From positions 629,341 through 693,340 of the forward strand of contig CAIIXF020000008.1 of the NCBI GenBank assembly GCA_903813345.2: a DNA stretch of 64,000 bases, read 5' to 3'. The notes beneath the pieces were generated by a model that was not told the DNA's origin, made no database searches, and saw only the letters and a list, made by a program, of their open reading frames with translations. Both the position numbers and the translations under genes were made by a program. The stretch is from Owenia fusiformis. Taxonomy: Eukaryota; Annelida; Polychaeta; Sabellida; Oweniidae. This document shows positions 36,912 through 50,434 of this stretch, piece after piece; position 1 is the stretch's first letter; the number at the start of each line of letters is the position of its first letter.

Positions 36912-38594
36912 ATTTCTGCCAAAGGTTAGTAATCTAGCTATTTGCAGCCTTGCCTTAACTCACCCCAATGAACAATAGGATGTATCAGATAAGATTTGAA
37001 GGTCAGGGCTAGAGATTAAACAGTTTAACAGCAGTCTTGAGATGAAGTTGTCTTAAGAAAGACACCCAACCCTGATCTATGGACCTATCGCCTAATATCT
37101 CTCTATGAGGGATCAAAACACTCTGCAAATTCACTTTTTCACCCTAGTTTTCTGTATTAATGTTCAGAGACTATCAAATCTCTTTCTGAAGGGGTAACTA
37201 GTGAATGAATGCCTGTGTAATGTTCTCCCAACATTTTTAGTGTATAAAGCTATGAGAATAGGGACTGGACTAAATCTAATGGCTAAAATGGCCTTAATCT
37301 TCCCATCAAAAATCATGTAAAATCTCCAAAGTATCCCATGCCTGTATATAGCATACTTATTGCTATTGAATAGTTTTTGTTTAAATTCCAAGAGTTCTGT
37401 TTTTTTGAAGAAGCTAGAGGGGTATACTTAAGCTAAGATAAAGGATTTAATCTGTAATCCACAAATGTTATTTTTTGTCTAAGTAGGCTAATGATTTTAG
37501 GTACAAGATAGATTGTTCCATGCTCCTTCAAGCCACATGATGGTGGATTAAATCTAATAGCAACATTATCAATGTCTTATATTATCGTAAGATTAAAAAC
37601 AGAAAGCCCGGATCGTAAGTGGAATTCTACGGAATGCACTTTGAAATAAAAGTGGTTATTGTTTAATGAAGACTGAGTCAATTACCGCATATACGCGTAG
37701 ACATTGATAGATACCAAAAATCCTACCTGAAGGCTTTTAACATGGAAATAATCCCCCGCTGAAGTGGATTAAAAGTGCGAAATAGATGTTTTAGCATGTG
37801 CACGCCCCTCACTTCCAACGCCTGTGTTATATCAACGTTTCTAAAGAAAACAAAGGTTTAATTAGAAATCGGAATCTACTCAGTGAAAATTGGAAATCGA
37901 GAAATGATCCGTTGATCAAGCTGATAAGGCTTGTGGAAGATCAGTGATCATTTTCTCAGTGTTCTGTTTTGTTTGGACGGCAGAATTGTGATGAAAACTT
38001 ATCCCAGTCAGCTAAATCGAGGGTCCAGAATCGGGGTAGAGTTCATGATTATATTAGTATAAGTGAGATTATCTACCACGCTACCGCGTCAATGTGTTCA
38101 CCAGGTTTGAATCCCCCAACCTTGCACAGACATTTTATTTATTTTCATAGCTGGGTTCAGAAAAAAGTACCAGGTATAAATGAATTTGTTAATTCAACAC
38201 AAATGGTCAATTTAGCACAAAATTCCAAAGAAGTAATAAAAACCTAATTTTTCCGCCTGGTGAAATAATTAGCCACCAGAATCAGCAGATGTAAAGTGAA
38301 AATATTTTACCACAAAAATAAAAATAAATATCTTTGCGGAGACCGATACTAATAAAATACAAAACCAGATTCTCATGGAAGTCAAATATTGTACTTATCA
38401 TCACAGCGCTCCACTTAATGCTTCTTTTTTTAGATTGTAAATTAAATTGAAAAATAATTGGAAAAATAAGGGAACCTTACTCCATCAAGGAAGTACAGGT
38501 GTTCTATTTATTTTATTTGTCTCTTATGTCCAAAATAAACACAACTAAATCCGAAGGCTTACAACTTTATTGCTTTTTAATTCTTAAAATATCC
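36912..38594. other. Non-coding sequence with a CpG-richer part
   Basis: The part at about 37590-38130 is richer in CpG than its surroundings, but no ordered promoter elements were found. A frame of 92 codons at 37969-38247 lacks domain signals. Confidence 0.5.
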
Positions 38595-38760
38595 ATCTGT
38601 TCATTTGCTATTTTTCTCAATTTCTCTTAATAATATGAATAAAGTTTCTAATTTTCTTGCATTTCTGTATAGTACAAAGTATTTATATCATGATTGAGTA
38701 TTTCATTCCTTGGTAAATCCTCACTTTTCCATTCTAATGAGAACTTTAAATCATGCCATA
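38595..38760 (+). repeat. Arm of the foldback repeat family
   Basis: Shows ATCTGTTCATTTGCT outer sequence, CAATTTCTCTTAATAATATG, TTCTTGCATTTCTGTATAG and TTCATTCCTTGGTAAATCC in the family order. No inverted partner is nearby. Confidence 0.75.
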
Positions 38761-40063
38761 GTGATACTTTACATCAGGGGTTTCATAGGACTGTTTGCAT
38801 TGTATGTTGGTATAATGTAATTAAAATACACAGGATGCATGACTTCATTGGTGAAATGTCATTCCAGTTCAGAAAATATAGAAGTTGCAAAAACAAACTT
38901 GACTAACATTAGCTAACGTTCATTTTTTGATAAAATTTGAAAAAGGAAGTGGCATGTTAAATCCAGCTTTTTTATTATTGTATTAAAACATGTAAAGTGT
39001 CCTCTGATTAAAATCTGGCAAAATTCAATGTCACTCTGGCCTCAGAGCTTTGAGGATGGTAAATAGAGAATGAACATATCTAGCATGTACACCCCCATCC
39101 ATTTTGGTAACTGGAAGTTCGACAGCATATAAATTTTATGATCTTTTAAATCTAATCAGGCTTTGATTGATCATGAGCTTTAAACTAGAAGGCTTCTAAT
39201 TGAAAGTCCATGGATTGATATATGATTCAAAAGGGGACATAAATTGGGTCTAATATATTCATATGATCCAGTTGCCAAACTTATGGTGGGGAGTGTATAC
39301 CACATTTTATGTATCATGGGATTAGTGAACTATCTTCAAGATCAGTAAAACATGGTCGAGAAAATTGAAACACTGATAACATTTATTCTTTATTTTTTCA
39401 AATGAGGTGAATAAATATTAGAATTTTTCTTTTGCTTTCAAGATCATGATGAAGATTTAAAGAAGTTGAATTATGGAAATATGACTTGTATTAGTTTAGG
39501 GACGAACTCATCTTCTACATATTAGGAGTAAGAGTGACACAATACAAAGTATATGTGGAGCTCATCAAGCCACCTGTATTTATAAATATATATGTATAGA
39601 TAACAAATCAATTTTTTATTTATTAAGTCTGGTCAAGGTAACTTTTGTTTGTTATATGTCTGGTAACCGTGGTACTGCATCTGATGCAATAATCAGATGA
39701 CATCACTATGTGCCATCCAGCCGTATATCACATTTGTTATTGTTAGAAGGAATAAATAGATTCAATAAATAACCAACACCTGGTTAAAGTATACATGAAC
39801 TAAGGTAAATAAAAATATAAACAAGTCATTGTGGAATAGTATAAGTCAGTTAAAATGGACTTGTTGATTTACTAGTGTGTTTGTGGACTGACCAGACCAT
39901 GAATCAAAACAAACCGACAATCTAATGAGCAATGAGAATCTCACATTTAAGTCCCCAGGTCAATTTTGCCCCAATTTTATACTTACATCATATATCATAG
40001 TACGTGCATTTTTACATTTTCTCCTTTACATTATTGTTAATCTGTAATTATCATTTACTACCT
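38761..40063. other. Non-coding sequence
   Basis: No supported gene or clear repeat. Confidence 0.55.
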
Positions 40064-40321
40064 GAATCCAAACACATGACATCTATGTGATATACAGTAA
40101 AACCTGTATATCTGAACAACTCTTGAATCCGAACACATGACATCTATGTGATATACAGTAAAACCTGTATATCGGAACACCTCTCAATGTGAACACTTTT
40201 TCTCTGTCCCACATTTGTTTTCTCCCATTGATTTACATGTTAATCAAACCTTGAAATGTGAACACCTACTAATCCAAATACTTTTGTCCCAATAGCATTC
40301 AGACTATACAGGTTTTACTAT
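40064..40321. mobile_element. pogo/Tigger-like MITE with a duplicated left end
   Basis: Left end TA-CAGTAAAACCTGTATATC at 40156 and right end ACAGGTTTTACTA-TA at 40309-40321 are inverted and flanked by TA, as in pogo/Tigger elements of the Tc1/mariner superfamily. Internal GAACACCT-type words are also typical. The left end plus 30 bp of flank is present twice in a 61-bp direct repeat (40064-40124 and from 40125). There is no transposase frame. Confidence 0.75.
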
Positions 40322-40825
40322 ATGTAACATTAATGACTTTAGTTGCTCTAAACAGTTAAACCAAAACACATCCTTATGTGATCACCTGAACCACAACCCT
40401 TGCTGTATGGAAAAACTAGATATAAGCAGATTAAACAAGAAAAAAACATTACTCTTGACAATAAACAAAACTTATATTTATTACACATACTGGGATTATA
40501 TCACTTAATACATGAAATTGTACACGATGTATTTTAATTCATTTATACTTACTCTATTTCGACCATGGAAGTTAGGAATATTTACAATTACAAGTATTAA
40601 TGTTGTGACATCATACGCCAAAACAAAGTATTCTTGACTAATAACACCTAAGGCTGTGACAATAAAACTAAACGAGACATACTTTGCATACCTAAGCACA
40701 TAACACAGCTTTGAAGCAAGTGATTACACTCGTTAAACTTGTTAAAGATGGATTTCTAAGTAAGCCAGTGGACATTAATTGCTACTTAAACTTCCCGACT
40801 TTACATCTTGCAAGTGTACTCTAAA

Positions 40826-40992
40826 TGGGACAAATCACGCCACCTATTGGTACACTCTCTGGGATAAATCACGCCACCTATTGGTCAAAACTCTCAAGGA
40901 CAAATCACGCCACCTAATGGTCAACATGCTCGGAGACAAATCACGCCACCTATTGGTTAAGACTCTCCTGGACAAATCACGCCACCTATTGG
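40826..40992. repeat. Minisatellite, 36-bp unit, about 5 copies, with CTCF-like cores
   Basis: The unit starts GACAAATCACGCCACCTATT and ends in a variable AACTCTC-type stretch. Read on the minus strand, each copy has CCAATAGGTGGCG (CCATTAGGTGGCG in one copy), close to the CTCF core CCASYAGRKGGCRS. The unit is a multiple of three, so a frame with repeated DKSRHLLVKTL stays open; this is not taken as a gene. Confidence 0.9.
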
Positions 40993-41407
40993 GATACTAA
41001 AAGGTGTTACTTAACATATTGGAAATTGGGGTTAATTAATCCTATTAAGTCATTAACCCATTTATTCTCTTTTATTCAAATGAAGTTTGTAGTCATGAAC
41101 ATATTTTTCTCTAGTGGCAGAGTGCATATGGAAAGTTATGCACTCATGAAGAAATTAAAAAAAATACTGAACTGGTATAGAAAGAAAAGGGTCTTCTATT
41201 GCTCAGGACATAAAATATTCTATATTTTCTAATTATTTGACATTCAATATATGAAAGCATCAAAGGATTAACACATTTATAAATTAGCAACCCTCCCTGT
41301 CCTGTCTCCCCCCCAGTATCATGCCCCTGTGTTGCTCCAACAGCCCCTTCTCTCTCAACAAAAAATCTTGAAAAATAAATGAGGGGACCAAAATGCAACA
41401 CTACTTG

Positions 41408-41516
41408 GCCCCTTCTATCAGATTGGAGAACGTATCACTGAGATAGAATGCAACACAACTGGGCCCCTTCTATCAGATTGGAGAACGTATCACTGAGATA
41501 GAATGCAGCCACCGAG
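41408..41516. repeat. Two-copy tandem duplication, 55-bp unit
   Basis: Copies starting at 41408 and 41463 are almost identical. The unit starts GCCCCTTCTATCAGATTGGA and includes GAACGTATCACTGAGATAG. Confidence 0.9.
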
Positions 41517-43859
41517 TCACCTGAATTGACCAGACCATAATACCATTTTTTCATTATTCATAATTATTGTAATTCATAAAAGCTTCATAAAAACTACTGC
41601 TTTTTCTATCCATCTGTGCAAAAACAAGCTATTATAATCAATTCTAAACAAGAACTTTGAAGAGATTCCAAATTCCTAAAGCACATTGCTTTGTCATTAA
41701 AGTGACTAATGAGAGAGAAATTAGGAATAGAGATAATTATACTTGAAACATTGTAATTGTTTGATAGGATAATGCATTAGATGCAGGATCAGGGACAATA
41801 GGAGGAACATGTAGATACATATAAACACATAGCATATAGACTATATTTAGAAATGAGGAAGTGTTTGTATGCTAATGAATGTATAGAAAAGGTTAAAGTA
41901 GTCCCGAAACAATAGCCACCCGAGATGAAGGTCACCTACAGTGTATAATTGTCTTAATTACTTATGCAAGTATTAGTGTTATTTAAATAGAACAAAAAAT
42001 GAGATTCTTAAAATGATGAGACTGATATTCATTTTATATTAAACATTTAAGATTATTTTATTAATTAAAATTACAGCTCTTCATATTTTTCCGCATAAAC
42101 CAATTGAAACTTCCCGGAAAGTATGGGTTATTGAGATAATACCATCTCAATTAGTTTCATTGAACACTCTCGGAAAACAAAATTAAATAATGAAATACAG
42201 GGAAATAATAAAATAATTTGGCAAGATATCAGAATCCGGGATGGCATGAATTATGTGTAAATACAATTAAATATATAATGTGTACTTGTTTGATTCCCTT
42301 ACAAAAACCTGCCTCATAATAAAATATATGAATATGATTGCTGATAATAATATGAAAATGATAATCCCTAATGAGTTCGAGTGAATGGAAAATTGAGCAG
42401 AAAAAGAGAAACTTATACAAGAAAGACTTATGATAAAAACAAAATTCTGATTTAGAAAGTGAATTAGAAATGATATATTAAATACATACATTTGTAATTA
42501 ATCACTAATTATGGCTGCTGGGGAATGACGAAGCATTTTTCTAGCTTTTTCTCACATAACTTCAGCCAAAATATATTTTTTATTGATACAAACAAACAAA
42601 ACATAAAGTATTAAGTCTATTTAATATATATGACGTGATTGGCTTTGCTTTACAATTGTTGCCCTTTGTGCTTTCCTATGAGGATGTTTACAAACATGAA
42701 ACAAACTCATTTTTAAAACATTTCAAAACACCTGTTTGATTGTTGCATGTTTACATGAAATGTGATAAAATCTTATCAGATATGTGCAGATATATGATTC
42801 CAATTGATAAGACCAAAATATAATACAGCAATATATAGCAGTGTTTTGTTTTGATATAATTCATATAAAATGGGAGTCTGTGAGAAAAATGTCACATTGG
42901 TCACGTTTTAAATGCAAAATAGAGTGGAAAAGAGTGGAATCATTCATTTATGAGAGAAAATGTGCAATTGGATTGACCAACAAGGAATATATATTTTATG
43001 TTGCCAGGAAATTTACACTAACTTCACATTCATTATTCATTATCCCCCCATCCAAGATAATGTCCCTGAATAAAAGTGTAAAACAATCATAGGCAAAATA
43101 ATGCAGAAAAATTGACTTCATTACAATTACCAAAAGTATAAAACTACCAAAAATTCAAATTAAACCATGGCGTCAATAAATAAAATAATATCAAAAAACA
43201 TAGCAAGGAGAAGGACCTTGACAAAGTACCATCAAAACAAGAAGGAAAAATAACAAGTTAGAAATACCTTAGGGGCACATAACATAACAAGATCTATTTT
43301 AAACATGCACTTATATATGAGTTAATAGCATCTTTTTAACATGACAAAGGGTTATCTCAATGGCTTTTTAAATGAAATGACTTGTGATGAAAAATTATAC
43401 AACATTCTGCCATTGCAAACAGGACGTTGATGGATGGCATATACATAATTTTACCATTAATTTGGTAACATTGACACATTATGTGAAATCTCAATGGAAT
43501 GTTGCAGCATCAAAGACAGTTATGAAAATATAAACATGTCCTTTCTATAACATTTATTATGATTCCATGTCAAAGGTGAAATGAGTTCTTATCAAGTTTT
43601 TCATGGAGCGTACAAAGTCAATTCCCTGTAGATGATGCTCTCTTTTAAAGGAACTAAATCAAACAATTCAAATGGTAGACTGTCTTTGCAATGGGAGTGA
43701 AGTATTACAGATAGAGACACAACATAAAATGCCACTCTAACAGTATATAGATGAACTCAAGACCTGACCAAGAGTAATAATTAGAAACCCATTATTTTCA
43801 AAAAAGATCTAGGCTATGGTTTTAGACTTCAACATATTTGTTGTCTTTCTCAACTTTTA
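41517..43859. other. Non-coding sequence
   Basis: AT-rich, with no supported gene and no clear repeat. Confidence 0.55.
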
Positions 43860-44062
43860 TTTGATGTCTGTATATGACATCCATTTCTTGAACAACTTTT
43901 AGTCAAACACCTCTAGAAGTTGAACACCTCTCTCAGTAGAACACTTTTCAGAGACCCAAAACCAACTAACTTATGTTAAATGAACCTCTATAAATGGAAC
44001 ACCTTCCGAGTAGAACACTTTTTAGAGGTACCAAATGTGTTCCACTTAGACAGGTTTTACTG
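43860..44062. mobile_element. Second pogo/Tigger-like MITE, left end decayed
   Basis: The right end is a clean ACAGGTTTTACTG (44050-44062), preceded by GTGTTCCACTTAG and several inner GAACAC(C/T)-type words (GTTGAACACCTCT, TAGAACACTTTT), as in the copy at 40.1 kb. The matching left end is too decayed to place exactly. Confidence 0.65.
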
Positions 44063-45789
44063 TTTAAGTAATAGCGTCCTGTGCAGTAGGGTCTTGTGTG
44101 AAAGTCCCACCAAAGACTTCTCCAAGAGATGACAGAGGCAATAGATGCCACATTGGGGGCACACTATGACAGATTGAGGAAACACAGATTGTGTTCCAAT
44201 GTTACAATACAAAAACAAATTAATCGGCCAAAATTCAATTTTCAGACAAATGGAATTCTATTCTGAAATGGCCACACCGTAATGATGCAGAATGAAGTGG
44301 TTCCTAAGGAAGCTGCAATGGAGTACACTGCAAAAACAAACCACAAAAATTATAATTCATTGGCCTCTAATGAATTACTCATCAGCCCTTGAAGAATAAT
44401 ACCCCATTGTCAAATATGATTTAACTAATACAGAGCCACTAACTGATTTATCAATAAATTAATATTTTGACAATAATTAGTCTGATCAATTAAAATCTAC
44501 GAATGTAGAGTATTACGCTTAAAATCAAGGAATTACACGATATGTAAAACATAAAGTCAAGGGACGATACAGGGTAATAGTTGGAGAATTTTACAATAGG
44601 CCAGTGTGTAATATCAAGTTAACGCTTGAGTAGGCAGTAATACGCTACTAGGATGTTTATATCAAGCCATCTGTCCTATCTACCCCCTAGGGATATTTGA
44701 GGGGGTGGGTGCACATTTTACAGTCCCATTGTCAAAGATGTTTGGAATCAGGCCAATGTCATCTAAAATGCACTTGTTCTGCCAGACCATCCTACTCACT
44801 CCACCAAAATTATTTTTTGATATTAGAGGGGTTTCGGAATTAAAAAGATATCTGACTATTCTCTGACTATCGTTGGCTCATTTTGTGAATTTTTTTATGA
44901 GATAATTTGAGATTTTTTGGTAAATGAGATAGACAGAAGTCCCAAGTAAATAATCCCAAGATTTGTAAATTGCGCATTTCTTCAAACAGGAAGTTAAGAA
45001 AACGTTGGCAGACAAGGACTCAAACCAAGACTTTTGTTATATAGAAAACGTCTAATGAGTATAGACATTGATATTTGTCTTCAGATACCACCAAAACTTG
45101 TTACATGTTGTCAATAAAGCCTTTACAGAGATTAAAATTGATTCTAAAGACATCAACATCCGACAATTCTCCTGTGTAATAATTGTCTATCATATTTCAT
45201 ATCACACACTGGGGTATGAAACATATTGTTACGATTGTGCAAAATCTCATACCTCTGAAATTCAATGATAAAAGTAATGAAAATAGAAACCAAAGTATGA
45301 AAATATCAATATAAATACACCACTTTTCAGTTAAAAGGCAGTGTGGGGTAACATAAGATGATACCTTGTGTGTTTTTAGTGATTACTTGCATGATTACAA
45401 TAATTATTTTTATATAAGGTGAAAATGAGGTAGGATAAAAGACAAACAAAAATGAATCACTAACATGCAGATGTTTACAATTTCTTAATGTCTTTGTCAT
45501 TTTTTCACTCAATAGTAATTAAAGCATAATAACATTGTCCTAATATAACCTTTATGGTGTAAAGCACAATCGAAGTATCGTTGAACTCAAATATCTTATA
45601 AAAGATATCTTCAAGTTAATTTGCATTTTCGTTGTTTAGGGCCTGGCATTTGCATAAGGCATTGTTCTAGGGCTAACTCATTAGCATCTCTAATCAGCAT
45701 CTTTACATCACAGAGTCAACTGGAATCAACTAAAAGACGGCCCATCCCCTCCTAAACTAAACCGCCATTTTTTACTTTTTTCTTCCACC
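44063..45789. other. Non-coding sequence
   Basis: No supported gene. Two octamer-type ATTTGCAT words lie at 45619-45626 and 45648-45655. Confidence 0.55.
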
Positions 45790-45895
45790 AATTCATGATA
45801 TGTTTAATCAAGTATGTAGCTGATATAATTAGTTGTATGGAAATGCAAAAATCTGAGGAACTTCATTCAATTTTTATGGAGAGATTCACAAAATA
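45790..45895 (-). repeat. Inverted arm of the foldback repeat family
   Basis: Recognised by GGAAATGCAAAAATCTGAGG, AACTTCATTCAATTTTTATG and GGAGAGA at its outer end. No + arm is close enough to form an element. Confidence 0.65.
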
Positions 45896-46319
45896 AAACT
45901 TTGGACCTGAACGCTGTCTGCAAGAGCCAAGTAGTGTCATTGTGCCCTTTGATAACAGGTGAAGAGGGAGCATCTGTATGGAGACTTTCATTGTTGTTGG
46001 CTTAAAAAATCAGGGCTTGTGCCTCTTTTTCAGGTTTGCGTGACTTTTATACAATCAAATAAAAGGCGAGTGATGTAAAAATAATCTTAAGTAAATATTA
46101 CACATTGATAAAGCTCTTATTCTATCCCTGTTTTTAAATATTTAACAACCTGAAGTTTGAGCAAACAATGAGACAACAACCAAAAAGTAATTATATGCTT
46201 ACATCATAAACTACACGTAAGGCCCATGATATAAGTTTATACCATAACTATATGCTAAGACAATATGTTCAAACAATTCAAAGAAACTCATACAAAAACT
46301 GGGTACACAAAATGAAATA

Positions 46320-46415
46320 AAAACAAGTACATAAATTAACAGTTAAAGAAAAAAGAAAAATTGTATAAAATATCCCCAAAATTGATACTTCTTTCAAATT
46401 TTAGAAGGGAATGGA
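46320..46415 (-). repeat. Inverted arm of the foldback repeat family, diverged
   Basis: Ends in TTCTTTCAAATTTTAGAAGG after an AAAATTGTATAAAATATCCC stretch, in the family order but well diverged. Confidence 0.5.
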
Positions 46416-46669
46416 TTGAAAACAAACATCAACAGAGTACAACTCTATGAAAAACACAACATTGGAGATCAATGTACTCTTGTGTCCTAGTGCCCTTGGT
46501 CCCCAGGGAGGAGCAGATGGTGGGGCATGTGGGATTGTTTGTAAACACCAGATATGAGGATGCACTTGCTGGCTAGCTGCACATTCCTGCCTAACAATCA
46601 TACACTTTATATTCTAAAATACACCCAAAATAGACAATATTCAATGAAATGATTTCAACACACAATATT

Positions 46670-46740
46670 CAAACTCTAATTTGTATATAAAAACCTAAAA
46701 ATCAGCCACTTCATTCAAAATTTATGGAGAAAATGGATAA
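46670..46740 (-). repeat. Inverted arm of the foldback repeat family, short
   Basis: Shows AAAAATCAGCCACTTCATTC then AAAATTTATGGAGAAAATGG, the outer half of the arm only. Confidence 0.65.
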
Positions 46741-47420
46741 AAAAGCATGTCATAGTTTTATATTTTATGGGTAGAATTCAGGGTCAGCAGTGTTTACTCC
46801 CTTCCTCTAGGGGTGGGATATGTTCCTGGCAGCTGCTCTCCCAAAATAATCACAACAAACTGAATGGTCTTTTTATAATGATGACGTGTTGTTTTCATAT
46901 CAATTGAATTAACTGGTGCCTGGTCCTTTGATTCAAATTTAATGTCATAAAAATTTGATGTTTACTTGACAAAGTACTCGTTGGTAGAATGGCAGGGAGG
47001 TTTATTTGTATATTATTCTATTAGTGGATCATTCATCTATATGTAGTCAATTCAAGAGCACTGCGATTCAAGCATTCACATAAAAAGACTTCAAATAACA
47101 CCTAAAAAGCACAACATATAAATGCTAATTATGTCATATTCACTGTTTTTTTCCACTAATGCGTCAATTGAACTTTATTCATAAAAGAAATCAATTCATG
47201 AAAATAATTCACCGACATTAAAATTAAGAAACGCTTCTTACTATATATCATGGCATTGACTTTTCAATATTCAAGAAAGTTATACGTCAGAAGTATTTCA
47301 AATCATGGGCGAAAACTGAATTATACAAACCAGTATTTTCTCAATGTCATGGTACCAAGGACCAGTCATTTTTAGCTGGTTCATAGTTTTTACTGGTAAT
47401 TGACCAATGGATTGGTGTGA

Positions 47421-47667
47421 TGGATCGCACCCCCCCCCCTCCCATAACCAATAAAAATATTACCATGAGATAGAAGAGGAAAAGAGCTTCAAATGCTTTT
47501 TATTTGAAGCTTCTAACTCAATTTTGAAGGAAGTTGCGTCAACTTTTGTAAAATTCAAGGTAAATCTTATTTTTTGGCTTGTTTATGCCATAATCGCAAC
47601 CCCCTGAGTGAAATCAGAAAATATTTTGGTGATCGCATCCCCCCTGACTGAAAGCTGGTTACGCCCC
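47421..47667. mobile_element. Remnant of a DNA transposon ending GTTACGCCCCTG
   Basis: The right end reads AGCTGGTTACGCCCCTG, a common invertebrate non-autonomous transposon terminus. Three ATCGCA(C/A/T)CCCCC blocks lie inside (near 47424, 47596 and 47632). The left terminus is missing or decayed. Confidence 0.5.
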
Positions 47668-48149
47668 TGTAGACAGACGATAAGAAGAATGCATTGTAAA
47701 ATCATACTAAAATAATTTTGAAAGAATGAACATGAATATTAAATTATGCATAAGTGGCAGGCACAAATACTTCAACTTATTTTGAAGCAGTTCTCAATTT
47801 TACTACTCAACCATTGAGTGGGAAAAAGAGTAAATTAGACACGTTTTTGAAATTAAATAATCTCGAAATGAAATAAATTAAGCACTATTAATGATGTTTA
47901 CTTAGCTACTTGAGTTATACTTGTTTACTAAAATCTAATCAAGCGGTGGTCATTCATCGGCATTCATTGTAATACATCGTCACTCATTGTAAATCAGTGT
48001 CACTCATCGAAATTTCAAAATAAAATGATATGTCTTGATTTTGGTGATATAAACTGGTGAAACCCACAACCACAAAAATGTCTGTACACCTACTTAATAC
48101 CTGATAACTGTTAGATATAATGTCATGGTGATCATCATTTAAAATGTAT

Positions 48150-48290
48150 AAAAGCAGAAAGGAGCAAAGTCAGCTAAAATTGAAATACACAGACATGTAG
48201 TTGGCATTCTGAGTTGCATAGAAATTTCAAAATATAAGTCACTTCATTCAAATTTAAGAGAGAATATCGAAATAATAAGTACAAGCAGAA
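48150..48290 (-). repeat. Inverted arm of the foldback repeat family
   Basis: Contains ACAGACATGTAGTTGGCATT, GCATAGAAATTTCAAAATAT, GTCACTTCATTCAAATTTAA then GAGAGAA and an outer AGCAGAATG, so the arm is nearly full length. Confidence 0.75.
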
Positions 48291-49113
48291 TGAAATTTAT
48301 AACAAAGGAGACCCCTTATGTGATAATAAAAAGTGACTCTACAATAGGCAAGTGGTTAAAACTGTCTCTTCTTACCACAAGTTGGTAAACAATCACTTTA
48401 GACTTTACCCCATAGGATATAAATACTTTATTTATATACAATTTCAGTTTTTCAACAAGATAACGGATTGAATATTAGTTGATAAAACTGAATTTAGAGC
48501 TAATAGTCTACTTACAGAAGTACTTATTAATATATACATTACATCCATGTCAAAACATGCCTCATCATTCCTAGTTTAAAATTCTTGAACCAAATGATAC
48601 CATTTTTATAAGAACAAAAAGCTTGTGACAAAAACACTGTACAGTTTTGTATGTTTTCCAAATCACCAAAATTGGCTCAATACTTGTAGACTTTGAAATT
48701 CATATTTCCTTATTTCTCAAAATACAAACATAAATCAATGGCCGCCTACACAGATATGTGTCCCTGTCAACAATTATGTTTTTCAACAGGGCATAAGGTA
48801 CAAAGATAAACTCATTGACTGATATTTCATCACAATGGACTATATTAGGTCACCAGTAATTAATGTTAAAAACTGTTACTACATTTCAGTTAAATTTTAC
48901 TATTATTAACTGCTTTGCTTTGTTTAAAATAATGACATTTTAATTTTTTGAGTCATCTGAGTGCTTTGAAGATCTAAAAGGCTTGGGGCTGATTTTTCTA
49001 AGAAAAATTGAAAAAATGAACAAAAATGGTCTGATCATTCTAAATGAAGCAAAATTCATCTGCAATAACAAATCAGCATCAAAAAGCAATTGTAATAAAA
49101 AAATAACTAATTT
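48291..49113. other. Non-coding sequence
   Basis: AT-rich, with no supported gene or repeat. Confidence 0.55.
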
Positions 49114-49397
49114 CTACCAAACAAACAACCAACTACTATCAAACAAAAAATAACCTACTCCTATCAAACAAACAACCCACTGCTATCAAACAAACAACCC
49201 ACTGCTATCAAACAAACAACCTACTGCTATCAAAGAAACAACCCACTGTTTTCAAAGAAACAACCTACTCCTATCAAACAACAAACAACCCACTGCTATC
49301 AAACAAACAACCTATTGCTATCAAAGAAACAATCTACTGTTATCAAACAAACAACCCACTGCTATCAGACAAACAATCCACTTCTGTCAAAGAAATG
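49114..49397. repeat. Minisatellite, about 22-bp unit, about 12 copies
   Basis: Variants of CAAACAAACAACCCACTGCT plus AT, with an occasional extra CAA. The unit length is not a multiple of three. Confidence 0.93.
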
Positions 49398-50434
49398 CAT
49401 AACTGATTTGAATATGAACTAAAAATGGATGTGTACACGAAGTGGAACAATTCCCAGGATAAAAAGTTTAAAAAATATGTAAAATACTTTCATGTAGATG
49501 TTAAATAGTTTTATGAAACCTTCATATTACAGGCAACAATTACAGCAAATATATTACCACTCTGCAAAATAGAATAAAAAAGTTGTTTGATGTACTTTGT
49601 CACATTGAACTTGGGTTAAAGTAAACTGAAATCCCATGAGATCATAGTTTCTCTGTCAGTTTCTCTGTCGACAAACACCTACTACCTTTGTCAAATCTAA
49701 ATATCGATGTCACCACGCACTTAGCAAGGCATGTAAAAATGGAGAATCAGCGATTAGTTTAATCCTGAACTGTTCAAAAGGAAAAATTCCAATGTCGAGC
49801 CTTATCCGTTAAACGAGACTTATCCGGTATACGAAAGCTAGGATAGGCCGGGATATGGTATGTGAGAAATTAACTCTGGGTTTGTTTTCATGGCTTATGT
49901 TTTACATCAAACATAAAATCAAACTCAAATAGATTTTAATTTCAAGTTTATCTTGCTAGGCACACTTAATTTATCATGCTTTACCACCAAGTGAACTTTG
50001 ACAGGAAATTTGGGGACTTCAAAGTGAAAAGTCAGAGTGACCTGAACAACAAGCTGGTATAAATATATAAGCCAATATCAGGTACAATTACCAATGGGAT
50101 TCCCAAATGTTTCAAAGTAAAATATGAATTTCTTTACGAATAAAACTTACTCAGCAAAATGTTGATGACTTTGAGCATTGTCTCCTTTAATGCATAAACC
50201 AGTAGCTACCAGAAAGTGCAAGTGTCGTGGCAGACGTATCAGAAACATTCAGCAATTCATAATAATAGAAATTGATCTCAAATTAGTTTCTATAATGTTT
50301 AAATAGAAATTTCCCCTTCATTAACGGGCAAAGAGGATGTATGACATGACAATAGACAACAATGGTGTACTCATGCATGAATGTAGCCTTTAATTAGCAA
50401 ACTTGAACCAATACAAAAATTGTATTTCAGTCAT
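49398..50434. other. Non-coding sequence
   Basis: No supported gene. At 49798-49835 a CTTATCCGTTAAACGAG stretch loosely recalls a pogo-type terminus but has no partner. Confidence 0.5.

Noticed and set aside
40779..41000. CRISPR-like array of regularly spaced repeats, or a DKSRHLL repeat protein
   Set aside because: Eukaryotic context, units directly adjacent with related spacers, only five copies and no cas genes. The frame stays open because the unit is 36 bp.
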